Positions 52,424-61,485 are shown, counted from the stretch's first letter. The stretch is DNA of 64,000 bases from Brevinema_A sp051647245 (GCA_051647245.1 JBOFDS010000011.1:1-64000), one strand, 5' to 3'. Made by a program: numbers and translations. The notes: a model not told the origin generated them from the letters alone.

Positions 52424-53791
52424 TTTTCCTATACAAAATTGAGAGAATATTCTGTCAAGAATAGCATCGTCATTGGTTTTCCCAACAATTTCTTCTAAAA
52501 AGATTCTCGCTTTTCTTACATGAGCTGCGGTAAATTCTTCGGATTCTTCATGATGAATAGAATTTTTTGCGTTCAAAAGCGATTCCTTAGCTTCTGTGAG
52601 TAATTTTTCTTGGCGGACATTAGCAATCAAAACATCATTTTCAGGATCAATCCCACCAGAACTATAAAATTCATAAATCGCATCAAAAATCGCATCGACG
52701 CCATCTTTTTGTTGAGCAGAGACAGAGATTGTTTTTTGACCCAAATCAATGGAGAGTTTTTGTGGAAGATCGGATTTATTAAGAATTTGGATTGTTGGCT
52801 TATTAAAAGAAGAAATCTTCTCCGCAATCTCCTTGTCTTCAGCAGTCATTTCTTCGGATTGATCCATAATATGACAAATCAAATCTCCACTTTCTATTGC
52901 TTTAAGACTACGGAGCGTTCCTTCCTTCTCAAGCACATCATCTGTCTCACGAAGACCAGCTGTATCAAAGAAACGAATCAAAAGCCCCTTCGCAGAAACC
53001 CTATGCTCGATCACATCTCTTGTCGTGCCAGCGATATTACTTACAATCACCCTATCTTCATCGACAAGTGCGTTCAAAAGCGAAGATTTACCAACATTAG
53101 GCCGGCCAACCAAAACAACTTTAACACCATCTGTGCTCATTTTTCCAACAGAGGCACCGGAAAGCATTTTTTCGGATTGATTGATGAGAGCTTCGATAAG
53201 TTGGAGATATCTTGGTGCGAAACCATCCATGTGTTCGTCTTCGGCATGATCGATCGCCATCTCGAGCAAAGCCAACAAATCTAATGTTTCTTTATGCATT
53301 TGATGAATTTTTTGGGATAGTCCACCATTGAGACGTCCAATCGCCTGTGCATGAGCAAATTTGGTTTGAGATTCCGTAAGATCACGTATTGCCTCTGCTT
53401 GAGTAAGGTCAATTTTTCCATTGAGAAAAGCCCGCATAGAAAATTCCCCAGGCTCTGCAAGACTCGCATCACAAAATCTTGTGAGCAAATGCATGACTTC
53501 TTTGACAACATAAGGGCTACCATGCACCCAAATTTCAAGAGATTCCTCCCCTGTAAAAGAGTAAGGTTTGTGGAAAACTCCAACCAAAACCTCATCGATG
53601 ATCTTATCGGTATCAGGATTGATGATGTGTCCATAAGCAATCTCATTGCCTTTTTTTTGGGATAAGGACTTGGAGCCACGGAAAATACGATCCGTTGCCT
53701 CGATACATTTTTCACCAGAAACGCGTATCATCGAAACACCCGCAACACCTGCCGCCGTCGCTGGAGCAGCAATAATTTTAGAACTAAGCAT
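52421..53791 (-). CDS. mnmE: tRNA modification GTPase MnmE
   Basis: With MnmG modifies U34 of certain tRNAs. 456 residues: N-terminal tetrahydrofolate-binding domain (IAAPATAAGVAGVSMIRVSG, VHGSPYVVKEVMHLL, PGEFSMRAFLNGKIDLTQAE), helical domain, G domain (GRPNVGKSSLLNAL, IAGTTRDVIE, DTAGL, NKSD) and the C-terminal FCIGK with its catalytic Cys. Lies downstream of yidC, the common order. Confidence 0.97.
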   Translation of the reverse strand: MLSSKIIAAPATAAGVAGVSMIRVSGEKCIEATDRIFRGSKSLSQKKGNEIAYGHIINPDTDKIIDEVLVGVFHKPYSFTGEESLEIWVHGSPYVVKEVMHLLTRFCDASLAEPGEFSMRAFLNGKIDLTQAEAIRDLTESQTKFAHAQAIGRLNGGLSQKIHQMHKETLDLLALLEMAIDHAEDEHMDGFAPRYLQLIEALINQSEKMLSGASVGKMSTDGVKVVLVGRPNVGKSSLLNALVDEDRVIVSNIAGTTRDVIEHRVSAKGLLIRFFDTAGLRETDDVLEKEGTLRSLKAIESGDLICHIMDQSEEMTAEDKEIAEKISSFNKPTIQILNKSDLPQKLSIDLGQKTISVSAQQKDGVDAIFDAIYEFYSSGGIDPENDVLIANVRQEKLLTEAKESLLNAKNSIHHEESEEFTAAHVRKARIFLEEIVGKTNDDAILDRIFSQFCIGK

Positions 53792-53807
53792 GTTGCCTCT
53801 TATATCA

Positions 53808-53834
53808 AATAAGCCCGCATCACACGGGCTTATT
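53808..53834 (-). terminator. Hairpin between yidC and mnmE
   Basis: Stem AATAAGCCCG / CGGGCTTATT with loop CATCACA. On the minus strand only three T follow, so it is probably a partial terminator or mRNA-processing structure. Confidence 0.55.
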
Positions 53835-53838
53835 GAGT

Positions 53839-55368
53839 TTATATTTTTTTGTTACCTAAACGAGTGTCAAGGTTGATCGCTTCTTGCTCAAAAATAGAGA
53901 AGATATTTTGCACTGTCCAGTAAAGAACAAGCCCTGCTGGCATACCCCAAAAGAGGAATAAGAAGATCAATGGCATGAAGTAACTTTGAACTTGCATTTG
54001 TTTTTGCATATCATTTTGGGAAGCACCCATACGTCCTTGCTGCAGGAAGACGGTAAGCAATTGCAATAAAGTCATGATGATTGGGAGCAAGTGAAAAGCA
54101 AAATTTCCTACAGTAAAGAGCGTATCAGGCATAGTGAGGTCATTGATCCAAAGGAAATTAGCACCTCTGAGATCGACAGAACGAGACAAGACCCTAAATA
54201 ACGCGAAGAACACAGGAATCTGGAGTAAAAGTGGTAAACATCCACCGAGTGGGTTTGCTTTTTCTGTTCTGTATAATTCTAATGTTTTTTGTTGAAGTAA
54301 TTGAGGATCATGTCCAAATTTTTCTTGTAATTTATTCAATTTTGGTTGGAGAATACGCATTTTCTTCATAGAAATTGCAGATCTCACAGAAAGAGGAAGA
54401 AGTAATAATTTGACCAAAATCGCAATTAAGATCAAGGTAAGACCAGCACTTCCTGTCATTCTATTGAGTCCAGTTAGAAGAGCATTTGTCCCTTTTTCGA
54501 TAGGTTTTAAGATCCAATTAAAGAGAGCTGGCCATGCAAATAATTTTTTGTATTCTTTATTAGCACCCACAGCCATTGCTTCTGAACGAGGCCCTACATA
54601 GTAATTCATATGAACTTCGAGCACTTCTCTAGGAGCAATATTGGTTGCTAAAACTTGTGTAGCGATATTGACCTTAGAAGATTTACTGAATTCCAATCCA
54701 TGGTAGATTGTCATGGTGTTTGTAACACTTGGCTCTACAATAAATAAGAAGAAGTTATCCGCAACAGACGCCCATACTGGAGAAGCGACAAAATCCATTG
54801 CTTGAGGGCCACTCATGAATCCACCAGCACTGATCTTTGCTTTTTGAAGTTTTTTACCATTGAAATATTTATATTCAAGGATGTTATTATTATTTTTGGA
54901 AATACTTGCGATATCTGCTAAAGAAGACATCGTAAATGCCAAACCGTCTTCATCAAGCGTAATAGTCTGAGCGGAAGTATTAGATAAAGTGATATGCTGT
55001 GTTACGTTACCATTAGAGAGCAAGGTAATCGTACGTGTAATAGCCAAACCTCTTGCAACAGTTGAAAGTTCCACTTGGTTACCACTAGTTTTAACATTAT
55101 AAGAAAGTCTGTTTTTATTTTCTAACAAAGAAGTATAAGTCCCAAAACCAAAATCAAAGACTTTTAATTGTCCTTCACGGTCAGAAATGGTTAAATTTTC
55201 ATTCAAACGGTTCCAAGATCCGTTGATAGATAATTCCGTCACCCCAAGTCTATCTAAAATCAAATTGACAGAATTGTCTGGTGCAGATACAGATTGTGTC
55301 TGAGCATGTGCTATGTTTAACACAAAAATTGTAAATAATACAAATAAACGAGAAATATTAGGTAACAT
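53839..55368 (-). CDS. yidC: Membrane protein insertase YidC
   Basis: Inserts and folds inner-membrane proteins. 509 residues: N-terminal signal/helix (about 5-22), large periplasmic beta domain (about 25-280), and the five-helix core (about 300-500) with ILVKLLLLPLSVRSAISMKK, LGGCLPLLLQIPVFFALFRV, and MPLIFLFLFWGMPAGLVLYW. 509 aa fits the long Gram-negative form. SD GGAGG. Confidence 0.96.
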   Translation of the reverse strand: MLPNISRLFVLFTIFVLNIAHAQTQSVSAPDNSVNLILDRLGVTELSINGSWNRLNENLTISDREGQLKVFDFGFGTYTSLLENKNRLSYNVKTSGNQVELSTVARGLAITRTITLLSNGNVTQHITLSNTSAQTITLDEDGLAFTMSSLADIASISKNNNNILEYKYFNGKKLQKAKISAGGFMSGPQAMDFVASPVWASVADNFFLFIVEPSVTNTMTIYHGLEFSKSSKVNIATQVLATNIAPREVLEVHMNYYVGPRSEAMAVGANKEYKKLFAWPALFNWILKPIEKGTNALLTGLNRMTGSAGLTLILIAILVKLLLLPLSVRSAISMKKMRILQPKLNKLQEKFGHDPQLLQQKTLELYRTEKANPLGGCLPLLLQIPVFFALFRVLSRSVDLRGANFLWINDLTMPDTLFTVGNFAFHLLPIIMTLLQLLTVFLQQGRMGASQNDMQKQMQVQSYFMPLIFLFLFWGMPAGLVLYWTVQNIFSIFEQEAINLDTRLGNKKI

Positions 55369-55394
55369 TTAAGCCTCCATTGATGCTATCTCAT

Positions 55395-55423
55395 ATGATA
55401 CCATAAAACAAATGAAAGGTCAA
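55395..55423 (-). promoter_or_regulatory. Sigma-70 promoter for yidC-mnmE
   Basis: Minus-strand TTGACC, 17-bp spacer, TATCAT. Confidence 0.75.
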
Positions 55424-55484
55424 GATTTATCGCTGTTTTCAAAAACACTTATTAAAGAAAAGAGTTGAGGATTTGGATGAAAAG

Positions 55485-55513
55485 TTTGACGAAAAACAAA
55501 AAAAACAGTATAA
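55485..55513 (+). promoter_or_regulatory. Sigma-70 promoter for murA
   Basis: TTGACG, 17-bp spacer, TATAAT, divergent from the yidC promoter. Confidence 0.82.
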
Positions 55514-55585
55514 TAAAACAAAATTTCAAATGAAATTTTATTGAAATATCTTCTATTCGAATCTATACATAAGGAACATTGAACC

Positions 55586-56863
55586 ATGGCTAAAGCAGAA
55601 AAATTCATTATTGAAGGTGGCACACCTCTCTCTGGAAAAGTGACCATCAGCGGAGCAAAAAATGCGGCTCTTCCTATTCTTGCAGCAACATTACTAACAA
55701 AAGAAAAAATTGTTCTTAATAACGTAGCTGTACTTGATGACGTTGAAACAATGTACGAGTTACTTACATATCTTGGTAAAAAGATCACCAAAAATGGATC
55801 GACCGTAATCATCGAAGAAGGATCTGAACTCAAATCTTCTGCACCTTACGAAATCGTAAGCAGAATGCGTGCGTCTATCGTGGTGATGGGGCCTCTCGTG
55901 GCACGTCTTGGTCAGACCAAAACATCTATGCCTGGTGGTTGTGCTATCGGGCCAAGACCTATCGATCTCCATATTAAAGGAATCGAAGAACTATCTGCAG
56001 TTTGTACTACAGAACATGGAGATCTTCATGTTGTTGCAAAAGAAGGTCGTTTGATCGGTAAAGAAATGAATCTCTTAGGCAAGCATGGAAGCTCCGTTCT
56101 TGCTACAGAAAATATTCTTATGGCAGCAACATTAGCTAAAGGTACCACCGTCATTAACGGAGCTGCTAAAGAGCCTGAAGTCGTTGATCTTGCAAATCTT
56201 CTCAAAAAAATGGGAGCAAAAATCACTGGCGAAGGCACAGACTCCATCACTATTGAAGGTGTGGATACCTTGCACGGTGCAGAGCACAATGTCGTTGCAG
56301 ATCGTATCGAAGCTGGTACTTTCATGGTAGCTGCTGCTATTACAGGTGGGGATGTTACTCTTGAAAATTGTGTCCCTGAGCATCTTGAAAATCCTATTGA
56401 ATTGTTCAAAAAAGCGGGAATGGAGATTTCTTTCCCTACCCCAACTTCTATCCGCGTAAAAGCAGGAACAAGAAAAGCAGTTGATTTTACAACCTTGCCA
56501 TATCCATTATTTCCAACAGATCTTCAATCTCAATTTTTAGCATTTTTAGCACTCTCTGAAGGAAAAAGTGTTATCACCGAAACCATCTATCCAGATCGTT
56601 TTATGCACGCTTACGAGCTTAACCGTATGAATGCAAAGATCTCTGTGGATAATGGCATTGCCGTTATTGAAGGAATCAAACAATTCTCTGGGGCTATCGT
56701 TAAATCTGCTGACCTCAGAGGTGGAGCAACATTGGTTTTAGCAGCTCTTGCAGCTGAAGGAACAAGTGAAGTGCTTGATATTTATCATATTGACCGCGGA
56801 TACGAAGATTTTGAAACAAAGCTTCGTGGACTTGGTGCCAAAATTGAGCGCGTGAACGCTTAA
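55586..56863 (+). CDS. murA: UDP-N-acetylglucosamine 1-carboxyvinyltransferase
   Basis: First committed step of peptidoglycan synthesis: transfers enolpyruvate from PEP to UDP-GlcNAc. 425 residues. SGAKNAALPILAATLLT (with the conserved Lys-Asn), MPGGCAIGPRPIDLHIKG with Cys119, which in this family is the fosfomycin target, and later FPTDLQSQFLAFLAL, ETIYPDRFMHAYELNRM and DLRGGATLVLAALAA. SD AAGGAA. Confidence 0.97.
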   Translation: MAKAEKFIIEGGTPLSGKVTISGAKNAALPILAATLLTKEKIVLNNVAVLDDVETMYELLTYLGKKITKNGSTVIIEEGSELKSSAPYEIVSRMRASIVVMGPLVARLGQTKTSMPGGCAIGPRPIDLHIKGIEELSAVCTTEHGDLHVVAKEGRLIGKEMNLLGKHGSSVLATENILMAATLAKGTTVINGAAKEPEVVDLANLLKKMGAKITGEGTDSITIEGVDTLHGAEHNVVADRIEAGTFMVAAAITGGDVTLENCVPEHLENPIELFKKAGMEISFPTPTSIRVKAGTRKAVDFTTLPYPLFPTDLQSQFLAFLALSEGKSVITETIYPDRFMHAYELNRMNAKISVDNGIAVIEGIKQFSGAIVKSADLRGGATLVLAALAAEGTSEVLDIYHIDRGYEDFETKLRGLGAKIERVNA

Positions 56864-56886
56864 TCTTATCAAAATAACTTAACAGT

Positions 56887-56959
56887 GCTACAATAGCTCA
56901 GTTGGCAGAGCGATTGATTCGTAATCAATAGGCCGGCGGTTCGATCCCGCCTTGTAGCT
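56887..56959 (+). tRNA. tRNA-Thr (anticodon CGT)
   Basis: Acceptor GCTACAA/TTGTAGC, D arm GCTC/GAGC, anticodon stem ATTGA/TCAAT with loop TTCGTAA giving CGT, T arm GGCGG-TTCGATC-CCGCC, discriminator T. CCA not encoded. It is 23 nt after murA with no terminator seen between. Confidence 0.95.
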
Positions 56960-56986
56960 AGTCAACGAAAACAAAAAGGACTATGT

Positions 56987-58177
56987 GTGAAACTAACACT
57001 AAGAATTTTTTTTCATCAATTTTATTGGTCTTTGATTTTTGGATTTGTTCTTGGGATTTTTGGGATCAGCTTATCTGTGATCAAAATCGCTAATTTTTAC
57101 ATTTCTGAAGGAACAGGTCAAAAAACAGATACTTACTCTTTTACGATAAGCAGCTCCGAAGCGCGCCCTCTCGACGATACTATTATGACTATGTTCAAAA
57201 ATGTCGAAGGCATCGCAGCGGTTTCTCCTTATTTCTCACCGACGGATCAAATTGAAGCGGGGATCTCATTTTTGGGGTTTTCTGCATCCTATCCGATCAA
57301 AATCAAAGGTATTCCTCTTCTCCATGGTCTTTCAAATGTCGCAAATGCTCAACGTAGTACTTGGAGTTCTGCTAATTTAGAGCGTCTTCCGGTTTTACTT
57401 CCAGCTCAAGCAGTCTCACTCTATAATAACTTAGCTCCACAGCGTGGTTGGCCAACTCTTGAAGAAAGTGCATTTATTGGGCTCCCTGGTGCTTTTGCAA
57501 AAATTGGAAATCAACGAGTACAGATCAGCATCGTTGGCTTTGATCCAAATGAATTTGGTAATATTGCTACCGTGCCTGCTCAAACTTTATTTGCAATCTA
57601 CAATAGAATGGGGCTTAATCCTTCTTATGATAGTTTCGTGCTTGAGACTGTTAGTGGGTTAGATCGAGCGCAGGTGCGTGAATTAGTACGTGAGCTCGGT
57701 AAGCTCGGCTACCCTCTTGAAGAATCAAAAAAAGAAAGTTTTCAAATTGGCTTATTCACTCGTATCAAATATACCGTAGGGATTTTTGGATTTGGGATTT
57801 TGATTGCCTTTATGATCTTAAAATTTCTGAGTTTTCGAGGTCTCCTTTCTGAAAAAAAACAACAAATTTGGCTCTATCGTATCTGGGGACTTCCAGATTT
57901 CTTAGTACCAAGCATTATGATTAGTATGCTTATTTTTGGGATGTTTGCGGGGGTCTTTGCTTGGATTATTAGTTTTTTTGCCGTAATCCCTGCGCAAGAA
58001 TACATTATCGATGTTCTTCAAAATTTTGGATTTAATACTCCCCCTCTTAGAACATCCGCTGCAACGGCTCTCCAAACAGGAATTGTTGCAACAAGTTTAT
58101 TCATCACAATAACAAGTCTCGGTGCTGCAAATTTCTATCTCAAAACAAGAAAAGCCAACTATATTTCCAAGTTCTAA
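56987..58177 (+). CDS. FtsX/MacB-type ABC permease without adjacent ATPase
   Basis: 396 residues. One N-terminal helix (about 14-36), a periplasmic MacB-like domain (about 40-255), and three C-terminal helices. A segment resembling the FtsX permease fold follows the second helix (SFRGLLSEKKQQIWLYRIWG), but it is weaker than in the LolC/E-like gene at 28 kb. No ATPase gene is adjacent; the lolD-like ATPase elsewhere could serve it. GTG start with AAAAGGA 6 nt upstream, 27 nt after tRNA-Thr. Confidence 0.7.
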   Translation: MKLTLRIFFHQFYWSLIFGFVLGIFGISLSVIKIANFYISEGTGQKTDTYSFTISSSEARPLDDTIMTMFKNVEGIAAVSPYFSPTDQIEAGISFLGFSASYPIKIKGIPLLHGLSNVANAQRSTWSSANLERLPVLLPAQAVSLYNNLAPQRGWPTLEESAFIGLPGAFAKIGNQRVQISIVGFDPNEFGNIATVPAQTLFAIYNRMGLNPSYDSFVLETVSGLDRAQVRELVRELGKLGYPLEESKKESFQIGLFTRIKYTVGIFGFGILIAFMILKFLSFRGLLSEKKQQIWLYRIWGLPDFLVPSIMISMLIFGMFAGVFAWIISFFAVIPAQEYIIDVLQNFGFNTPPLRTSAATALQTGIVATSLFITITSLGAANFYLKTRKANYISKF

Positions 58178-58221
58178 TTCTATCAATGAAAAAATAAATA
58201 AATATTTTCTATCAAAATCAT

Positions 58222-58247
58222 TAAAGTTTTGCTAGATTTTCCGAAAA
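58222..58247 (+). promoter_or_regulatory. FliA (sigma-28)-like promoter for flaA
   Basis: TAAAGTTT (a full match to the extended -35), 14 bp from TAAA to TCCGAAAA, whose core matches the sigma-28 -10. About 45 nt to the flaA ATG, which has SD AAGGAGA. Confidence 0.78.
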
Positions 58248-58292
58248 ATTTTTAGGTCGTAACAAAAAAGCGTAAAATTTAAGGAGAATCTG

Positions 58293-59234
58293 ATGAGACA
58301 CATTTTATTAGTCTTATTTAGTTTGATGATTCCTGCTACAGGATTCACACAATTAAGAGAAACTTTTTTTGATTTCAATACATTCGAAGATCAAATCAAA
58401 GAAGTCTATACAAACGAACAAAACCAATTATACACCAGAGATGGTGTGGCATTTGCTGAAATTGGATCAACAATGTTTAACCTTGACAACTGGGTTGTCA
58501 CTTTAACAAATTCATCCGCAGAAAATCCTTTCTCAAAAAGAGATTCCTACTCTAAAAAAATCACCTCTCAAGAAAGAGGTACAGTTTTAGGCGTTCGTGT
58601 TCGTTATCCAGAATGGCCGTTTTCAGCTGAAGCATTCATCCGCCCATTATTCCCACTCCTACCATTCAAATCAACTGGCGAATATGCTAATATTAATAAT
58701 GGCGTTGTTACTAACGTTGGTGCTGTAAAATCATTCTCAATGTGGGTCAATGGACGTAATTTCCCATTTACTATGGGTGTACGTGTTCTTGATATTAAAG
58801 ACAAATTAACAGAATTTCCTTTAGGATCTTTATTGTATGTTGGTTGGAGAAAATTGAGCTATAACAACTCAACCTACTCCAAGCGTATCCTCAATAATAT
58901 TTTACCACAAGCTCGTGTATATCCAAGCGAAATTCCTATGATTCGGTTCGATTCTTTTGTAGTTTATCGCTCAGGACACCATGCAGGTGGCGACTTTGTA
59001 GGGTATTTTGGATCTTCCGATATCGAGTATACACCTTACCTTGTTGACTCTCAAGAAAGTGATATCAATGACGAAGATACATGGGGTCTTGCTAGAACTG
59101 AACAAGAACGTTTGGCTCTTGCAATCAACGGCACATTGTATCAACAAATTCTGGAATTCGAATACGCACGTAGACGTATGGAAGCAACAACAGAAGGCCA
59201 AAATAATCAGCAACAAGCTGACGCGGCTCAATAA
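58293..59234 (+). CDS. flaA: Periplasmic flagellar filament outer-layer protein FlaA
   Basis: Sheath protein covering the FlaB core of spirochaete periplasmic flagella. 313 residues with a signal peptide (about 1-19, ending TGFT). FlaA features: EDQIKEVYTNEQNQLYTRDG, RYPEWPFSAEAFIRPLFP, VGAVKSFSMWVNGRNFPFTM, YVGWRKLSYNN and MIRFDSFVVYRSGHHAGGDFV. C-terminal Gln-rich tail. FlaA, unlike FlaB, is Sec-exported, agreeing with the signal peptide. Confidence 0.93.
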   Translation: MRHILLVLFSLMIPATGFTQLRETFFDFNTFEDQIKEVYTNEQNQLYTRDGVAFAEIGSTMFNLDNWVVTLTNSSAENPFSKRDSYSKKITSQERGTVLGVRVRYPEWPFSAEAFIRPLFPLLPFKSTGEYANINNGVVTNVGAVKSFSMWVNGRNFPFTMGVRVLDIKDKLTEFPLGSLLYVGWRKLSYNNSTYSKRILNNILPQARVYPSEIPMIRFDSFVVYRSGHHAGGDFVGYFGSSDIEYTPYLVDSQESDINDEDTWGLARTEQERLALAINGTLYQQILEFEYARRRMEATTEGQNNQQQADAAQ

Positions 59235-59284
59235 TTATAGAAAAATAATAGCCGACACCGGAACAGGGATGTCAAACGTCGGTG

Positions 59285-59304
59285 AAAGGAATCAGATTCC
59301 TTTT
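59285..59304 (+). terminator. Terminator-like hairpin after flaA
   Basis: Stem AAAGGAAT / ATTCCTTT with loop CAG and T4. It follows a larger imperfect fold (CCGAC at 59252 with GTCGG at 59278). Strength is uncertain because the T run is short. Confidence 0.6.
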
Positions 59305-59358
59305 ACGCTGACCAAAATGATGTGGAGTTTAATAAGGATATTTCTCTTCACATCACAA

Positions 59359-59411
59359 ATATTAGCTCAATCAATAACATTTTTGGTACTAAGTATTGAT
59401 TGAGCTAATAT
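59359..59411. repeat. 18-bp perfect inverted repeat upstream of tRNA-Leu
   Basis: ATATTAGCTCAATCAATA and its reverse complement flank a 17-nt loop. It is much longer than the other terminators here and lacks a T run, ending 3 nt before the tRNA-Leu. It may be a terminator/processing hairpin or a mobile-element remnant. Confidence 0.7.
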
Positions 59412-59414
59412 CAT

Positions 59415-59497
59415 GCCTGAGTGGTGAAACTGGTAAACACGCAGGAATCAGAATCCTGTGCCCTTAAAGCTTGCAGGTTCAAGTCCTGTCTCAGGCA
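59415..59497 (+). tRNA. tRNA-Leu (anticodon CAG)
   Basis: Acceptor GCCTGAG/CTCAGGC, anticodon stem CAGGA/TCCTG with loop ATCAGAA giving CAG, a long variable arm as in Leu tRNAs, T arm GCAGG-TTCAAGT-CCTGT, discriminator A. CCA not encoded. It borders the degraded island. Confidence 0.92.
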
Positions 59498-59522
59498 CAT
59501 AATATTGAACTAAAAAAACGAT

Positions 59523-59558
59523 ACAAACCTTGATTTTTTCAGGGTTTGTTTTCTTTTT
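59523..59558 (+). terminator. Terminator after tRNA-Leu
   Basis: Eleven-pair stem ACAAACCTTGA / TTCAGGGTTTGT (one G-U, terminal mismatch side) with a T loop and a T-rich tail. Confidence 0.75.
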
Positions 59559-59667
59559 AAATTCTTATGAAAAACTACTGTGTATAAATTGTGTATAAGG
59601 TTTAGTCGATTTTTTGACATCGTGTCAAATCGACATTTCGCACATCCTTGTGCTTAGGACATCAATT

Positions 59668-59811
59668 ATGGGATTGTATCAAAGAGAAAACGGATTCTTT
59701 TATTTACAGATCAAACCAGATCAAAATAAAAATAAACAGCATAGTATTGATAAAAGCTTTTTAGAATACCTAGTAGTGAGAAGGTGTAATGTATTCAAAA
59801 GAACGGCTTAG
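59668..59811 (+). pseudogene. Possible integrase N-terminal fragment
   Basis: 47 codons starting MGLYQRENGFFYLQIK. This opening looks like the arm-binding N-terminus of phage-type tyrosine recombinases (MGLYKR...WY pattern). The frame ends after 47 residues and no catalytic domain follows. Position right after a tRNA gene is what an integrase would occupy. Low-confidence identification based on a short motif. Confidence 0.35.
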
Positions 59812-60749
59812 AAAATACCTTCCTCACGAATGAAGTCGAATACAAAAAGCTACACTCAAAATTCCGAAAAGCCAAAAGTGTTCTTGAAAATATCGAATAT
59901 ACGATAGGCGTTACCACGGAACAGATCGATAAAGCAAAAGCAGATTTAGAAAAAGCCGAGCAAGCCCTCGAGAAAGTAGACGGCACCTATATCAACTCCA
60001 TGGAGTGGATCTATGAATTTCCTGAGGTGCTGGACGATGATGGGAACTTTTTGGGATTTGATCTCGTGATAGGGAATCCTCCTTATTTTAGATATGGTAA
60101 AATGAAGGAATCTCATTACATAAAAGAGTCTAACTATTTAAGAACTCAAGAAATGTATATGCCTGCCTGTATTGGTGAGATCAATGCTTATGAAGTCTTT
60201 GTATTACTTTCTTATTATCTATGTAAAGATAAAGGCTTTATCTGTGAGATCTTTCAACACTCTTTCTTAGGTGATATTGCTTCTCAAGGTGTAAGAAAAT
60301 TCTATATTGAAAATAAACGCCTCGTATGCCAAGGTATATCTGGTATAAATGATAAATATCGATTAATCTTTGGGATTGTAGATGCTAATATTGGATTGGG
60401 GAATAGTGCAAATTATATGGTTATAAAAGAGAATGTGTTTTTAGATATTTTCTATATGATGGGATTATTAAACTCTGAGTTATTAAATTGGCTCTTTAAA
60501 GCTCGTAGTACGAATTCACACACAGTAGTATCTCAAATTAGAAGGCTCCCTATCGTGGACGCCACACCTGAGCAGCAGGCACCCATCATCGACCTCGTTA
60601 AAAAGTGCATGAATGCGAAAGCTCAGGATAAAAACGCAGATATATCAGCATATCAAAAAGAGATCGATACACTCGTCTATGCACTCTATGGACTGAGCGA
60701 GGATGAGATCACGACGATCGAAATGCCGACAAGCACAGGAGGTGCGTAA
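59790..60749 (+). pseudogene. Type IIG restriction-modification enzyme, decayed C-terminal fragment
   Basis: The frame is open from 59790, but the first ATG is at 60000. It encodes coiled-coil sequence (FRKAKSVLENIEYTIGV) then FDLVIGNPPYFRYGK, the motif IV NPPY of Eco57I/TaqI-type N6-adenine methyltransferases, and a C-terminal target-recognition end (GLLNSELLNWLF, QIRRLPIVDATPEQQAPIIDLV). The N-terminal nuclease and SAM-binding parts are missing and the stretch between NPPY and the C-terminus is too short, so an internal deletion is likely. Not expected to be active. Confidence 0.75.
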
Positions 60750-60803
60750 TATCGGTAGAGATTAGGGTGATTGAAGTAATAATAAATGAAGAGGATTTTG
60801 GTC

Positions 60804-61121
60804 ATGAAATACGGTAAACAATTCATAGGCTTTTTATCCGATTTCATCTGTGGAGATGAATCCATATATCCAATATATCGAAGTTCATATTATCTGACAC
60901 AGTTTTTCAAGAATATAGGTATAGATGAGACCCATGACGGAACAACCAGAAAATTCTGGGTTCAGAGTATTTTAGAAAATTTAGATACTCAAAAACTATA
61001 TATTAGTTCAACTAAAAGAAGTGCTGAAAGACAAGCTGAATTAATGGTACCATATTTAAATAAAAAAAGAAAAGAAAGTGCTTTATATCCGCACCGTGAG
61101 AAAGTGGCTTTATATAGATAA
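60804..61121 (+). CDS. Small protein, possibly a fragment of an Abi-like protein
   Basis: 105 residues. SD GAAGAGGA is 9 nt before the chosen ATG; an earlier in-frame ATG overlaps that SD. YRSSYYLTQFFKNIGI with HDGTTRKFWV is reminiscent of N-terminal domains of some abortive-infection proteins, from memory only and not diagnostic. The C-terminal 25 residues look like out-of-frame or degraded sequence. May be a pseudogene. Confidence 0.4.
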   Translation: MKYGKQFIGFLSDFICGDESIYPIYRSSYYLTQFFKNIGIDETHDGTTRKFWVQSILENLDTQKLYISSTKRSAERQAELMVPYLNKKRKESALYPHREKVALYR

Positions 61122-61162
61122 AAAAAAATGGATATACTTATTATGAGCAATGGGATAAAGGG

Positions 61163-61426
61163 TTGATGACAGAGGTTCAATTTGAAGAAATAGCTGAAGA
61201 GCTAGCTCTTAAACATGTCGAAGCTAATAAAAATGATTATGGGCATGTTCTAGATAATAATAATACTAGCGTATTTGACATAGCCCCAAATGCTAGTAGT
61301 CATAGTTCTTCAGATAGAGGATATTTTAATATCAGTGTTCATTTACTTGAAGGTAAAGATCTAGATACTAAAAGTAAGCAGTATGGAGAAGGTGGTGAAG
61401 AAGCTTATCATATTGTATTAAGATAA
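61163..61426 (+). CDS. Uncharacterised small ORF in the island
   Basis: 87 residues from the ATG. In frame the open reading extends upstream to 61118 (NGYTYYEQWDKGL), just after the stop of the previous ORF, so this may be the C-terminal remainder of a longer broken gene. Contains an acidic helix (QFEEIAEELALKHVEANK) and a Ser/Asp-rich middle. No recognised family. Confidence 0.35.
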   Translation: MMTEVQFEEIAEELALKHVEANKNDYGHVLDNNNTSVFDIAPNASSHSSSDRGYFNISVHLLEGKDLDTKSKQYGEGGEEAYHIVLR

Positions 61427-61485
61427 AGATTTACTTCTTACCCACTCTGCTATAGCTTCATAGTCTCGCTTATATTCTTCATTAA

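Noticed and set aside
52610..53284. 224-codon open frame antisense to mnmE
   Set aside because: Shadow of mnmE codon usage; composition (Cys, Phe, His, Arg) is not protein-like and there is no start signal.
55420..55833. 137-codon open frame antisense to the start of murA
   Set aside because: Covers the divergent yidC/murA promoter region and the murA N-terminus; no plausible start.
59008..59403. 131-codon frame running from inside flaA into the intergenic region
   Set aside because: Overlaps the end of flaA in another frame and continues through the hairpins; no SD.
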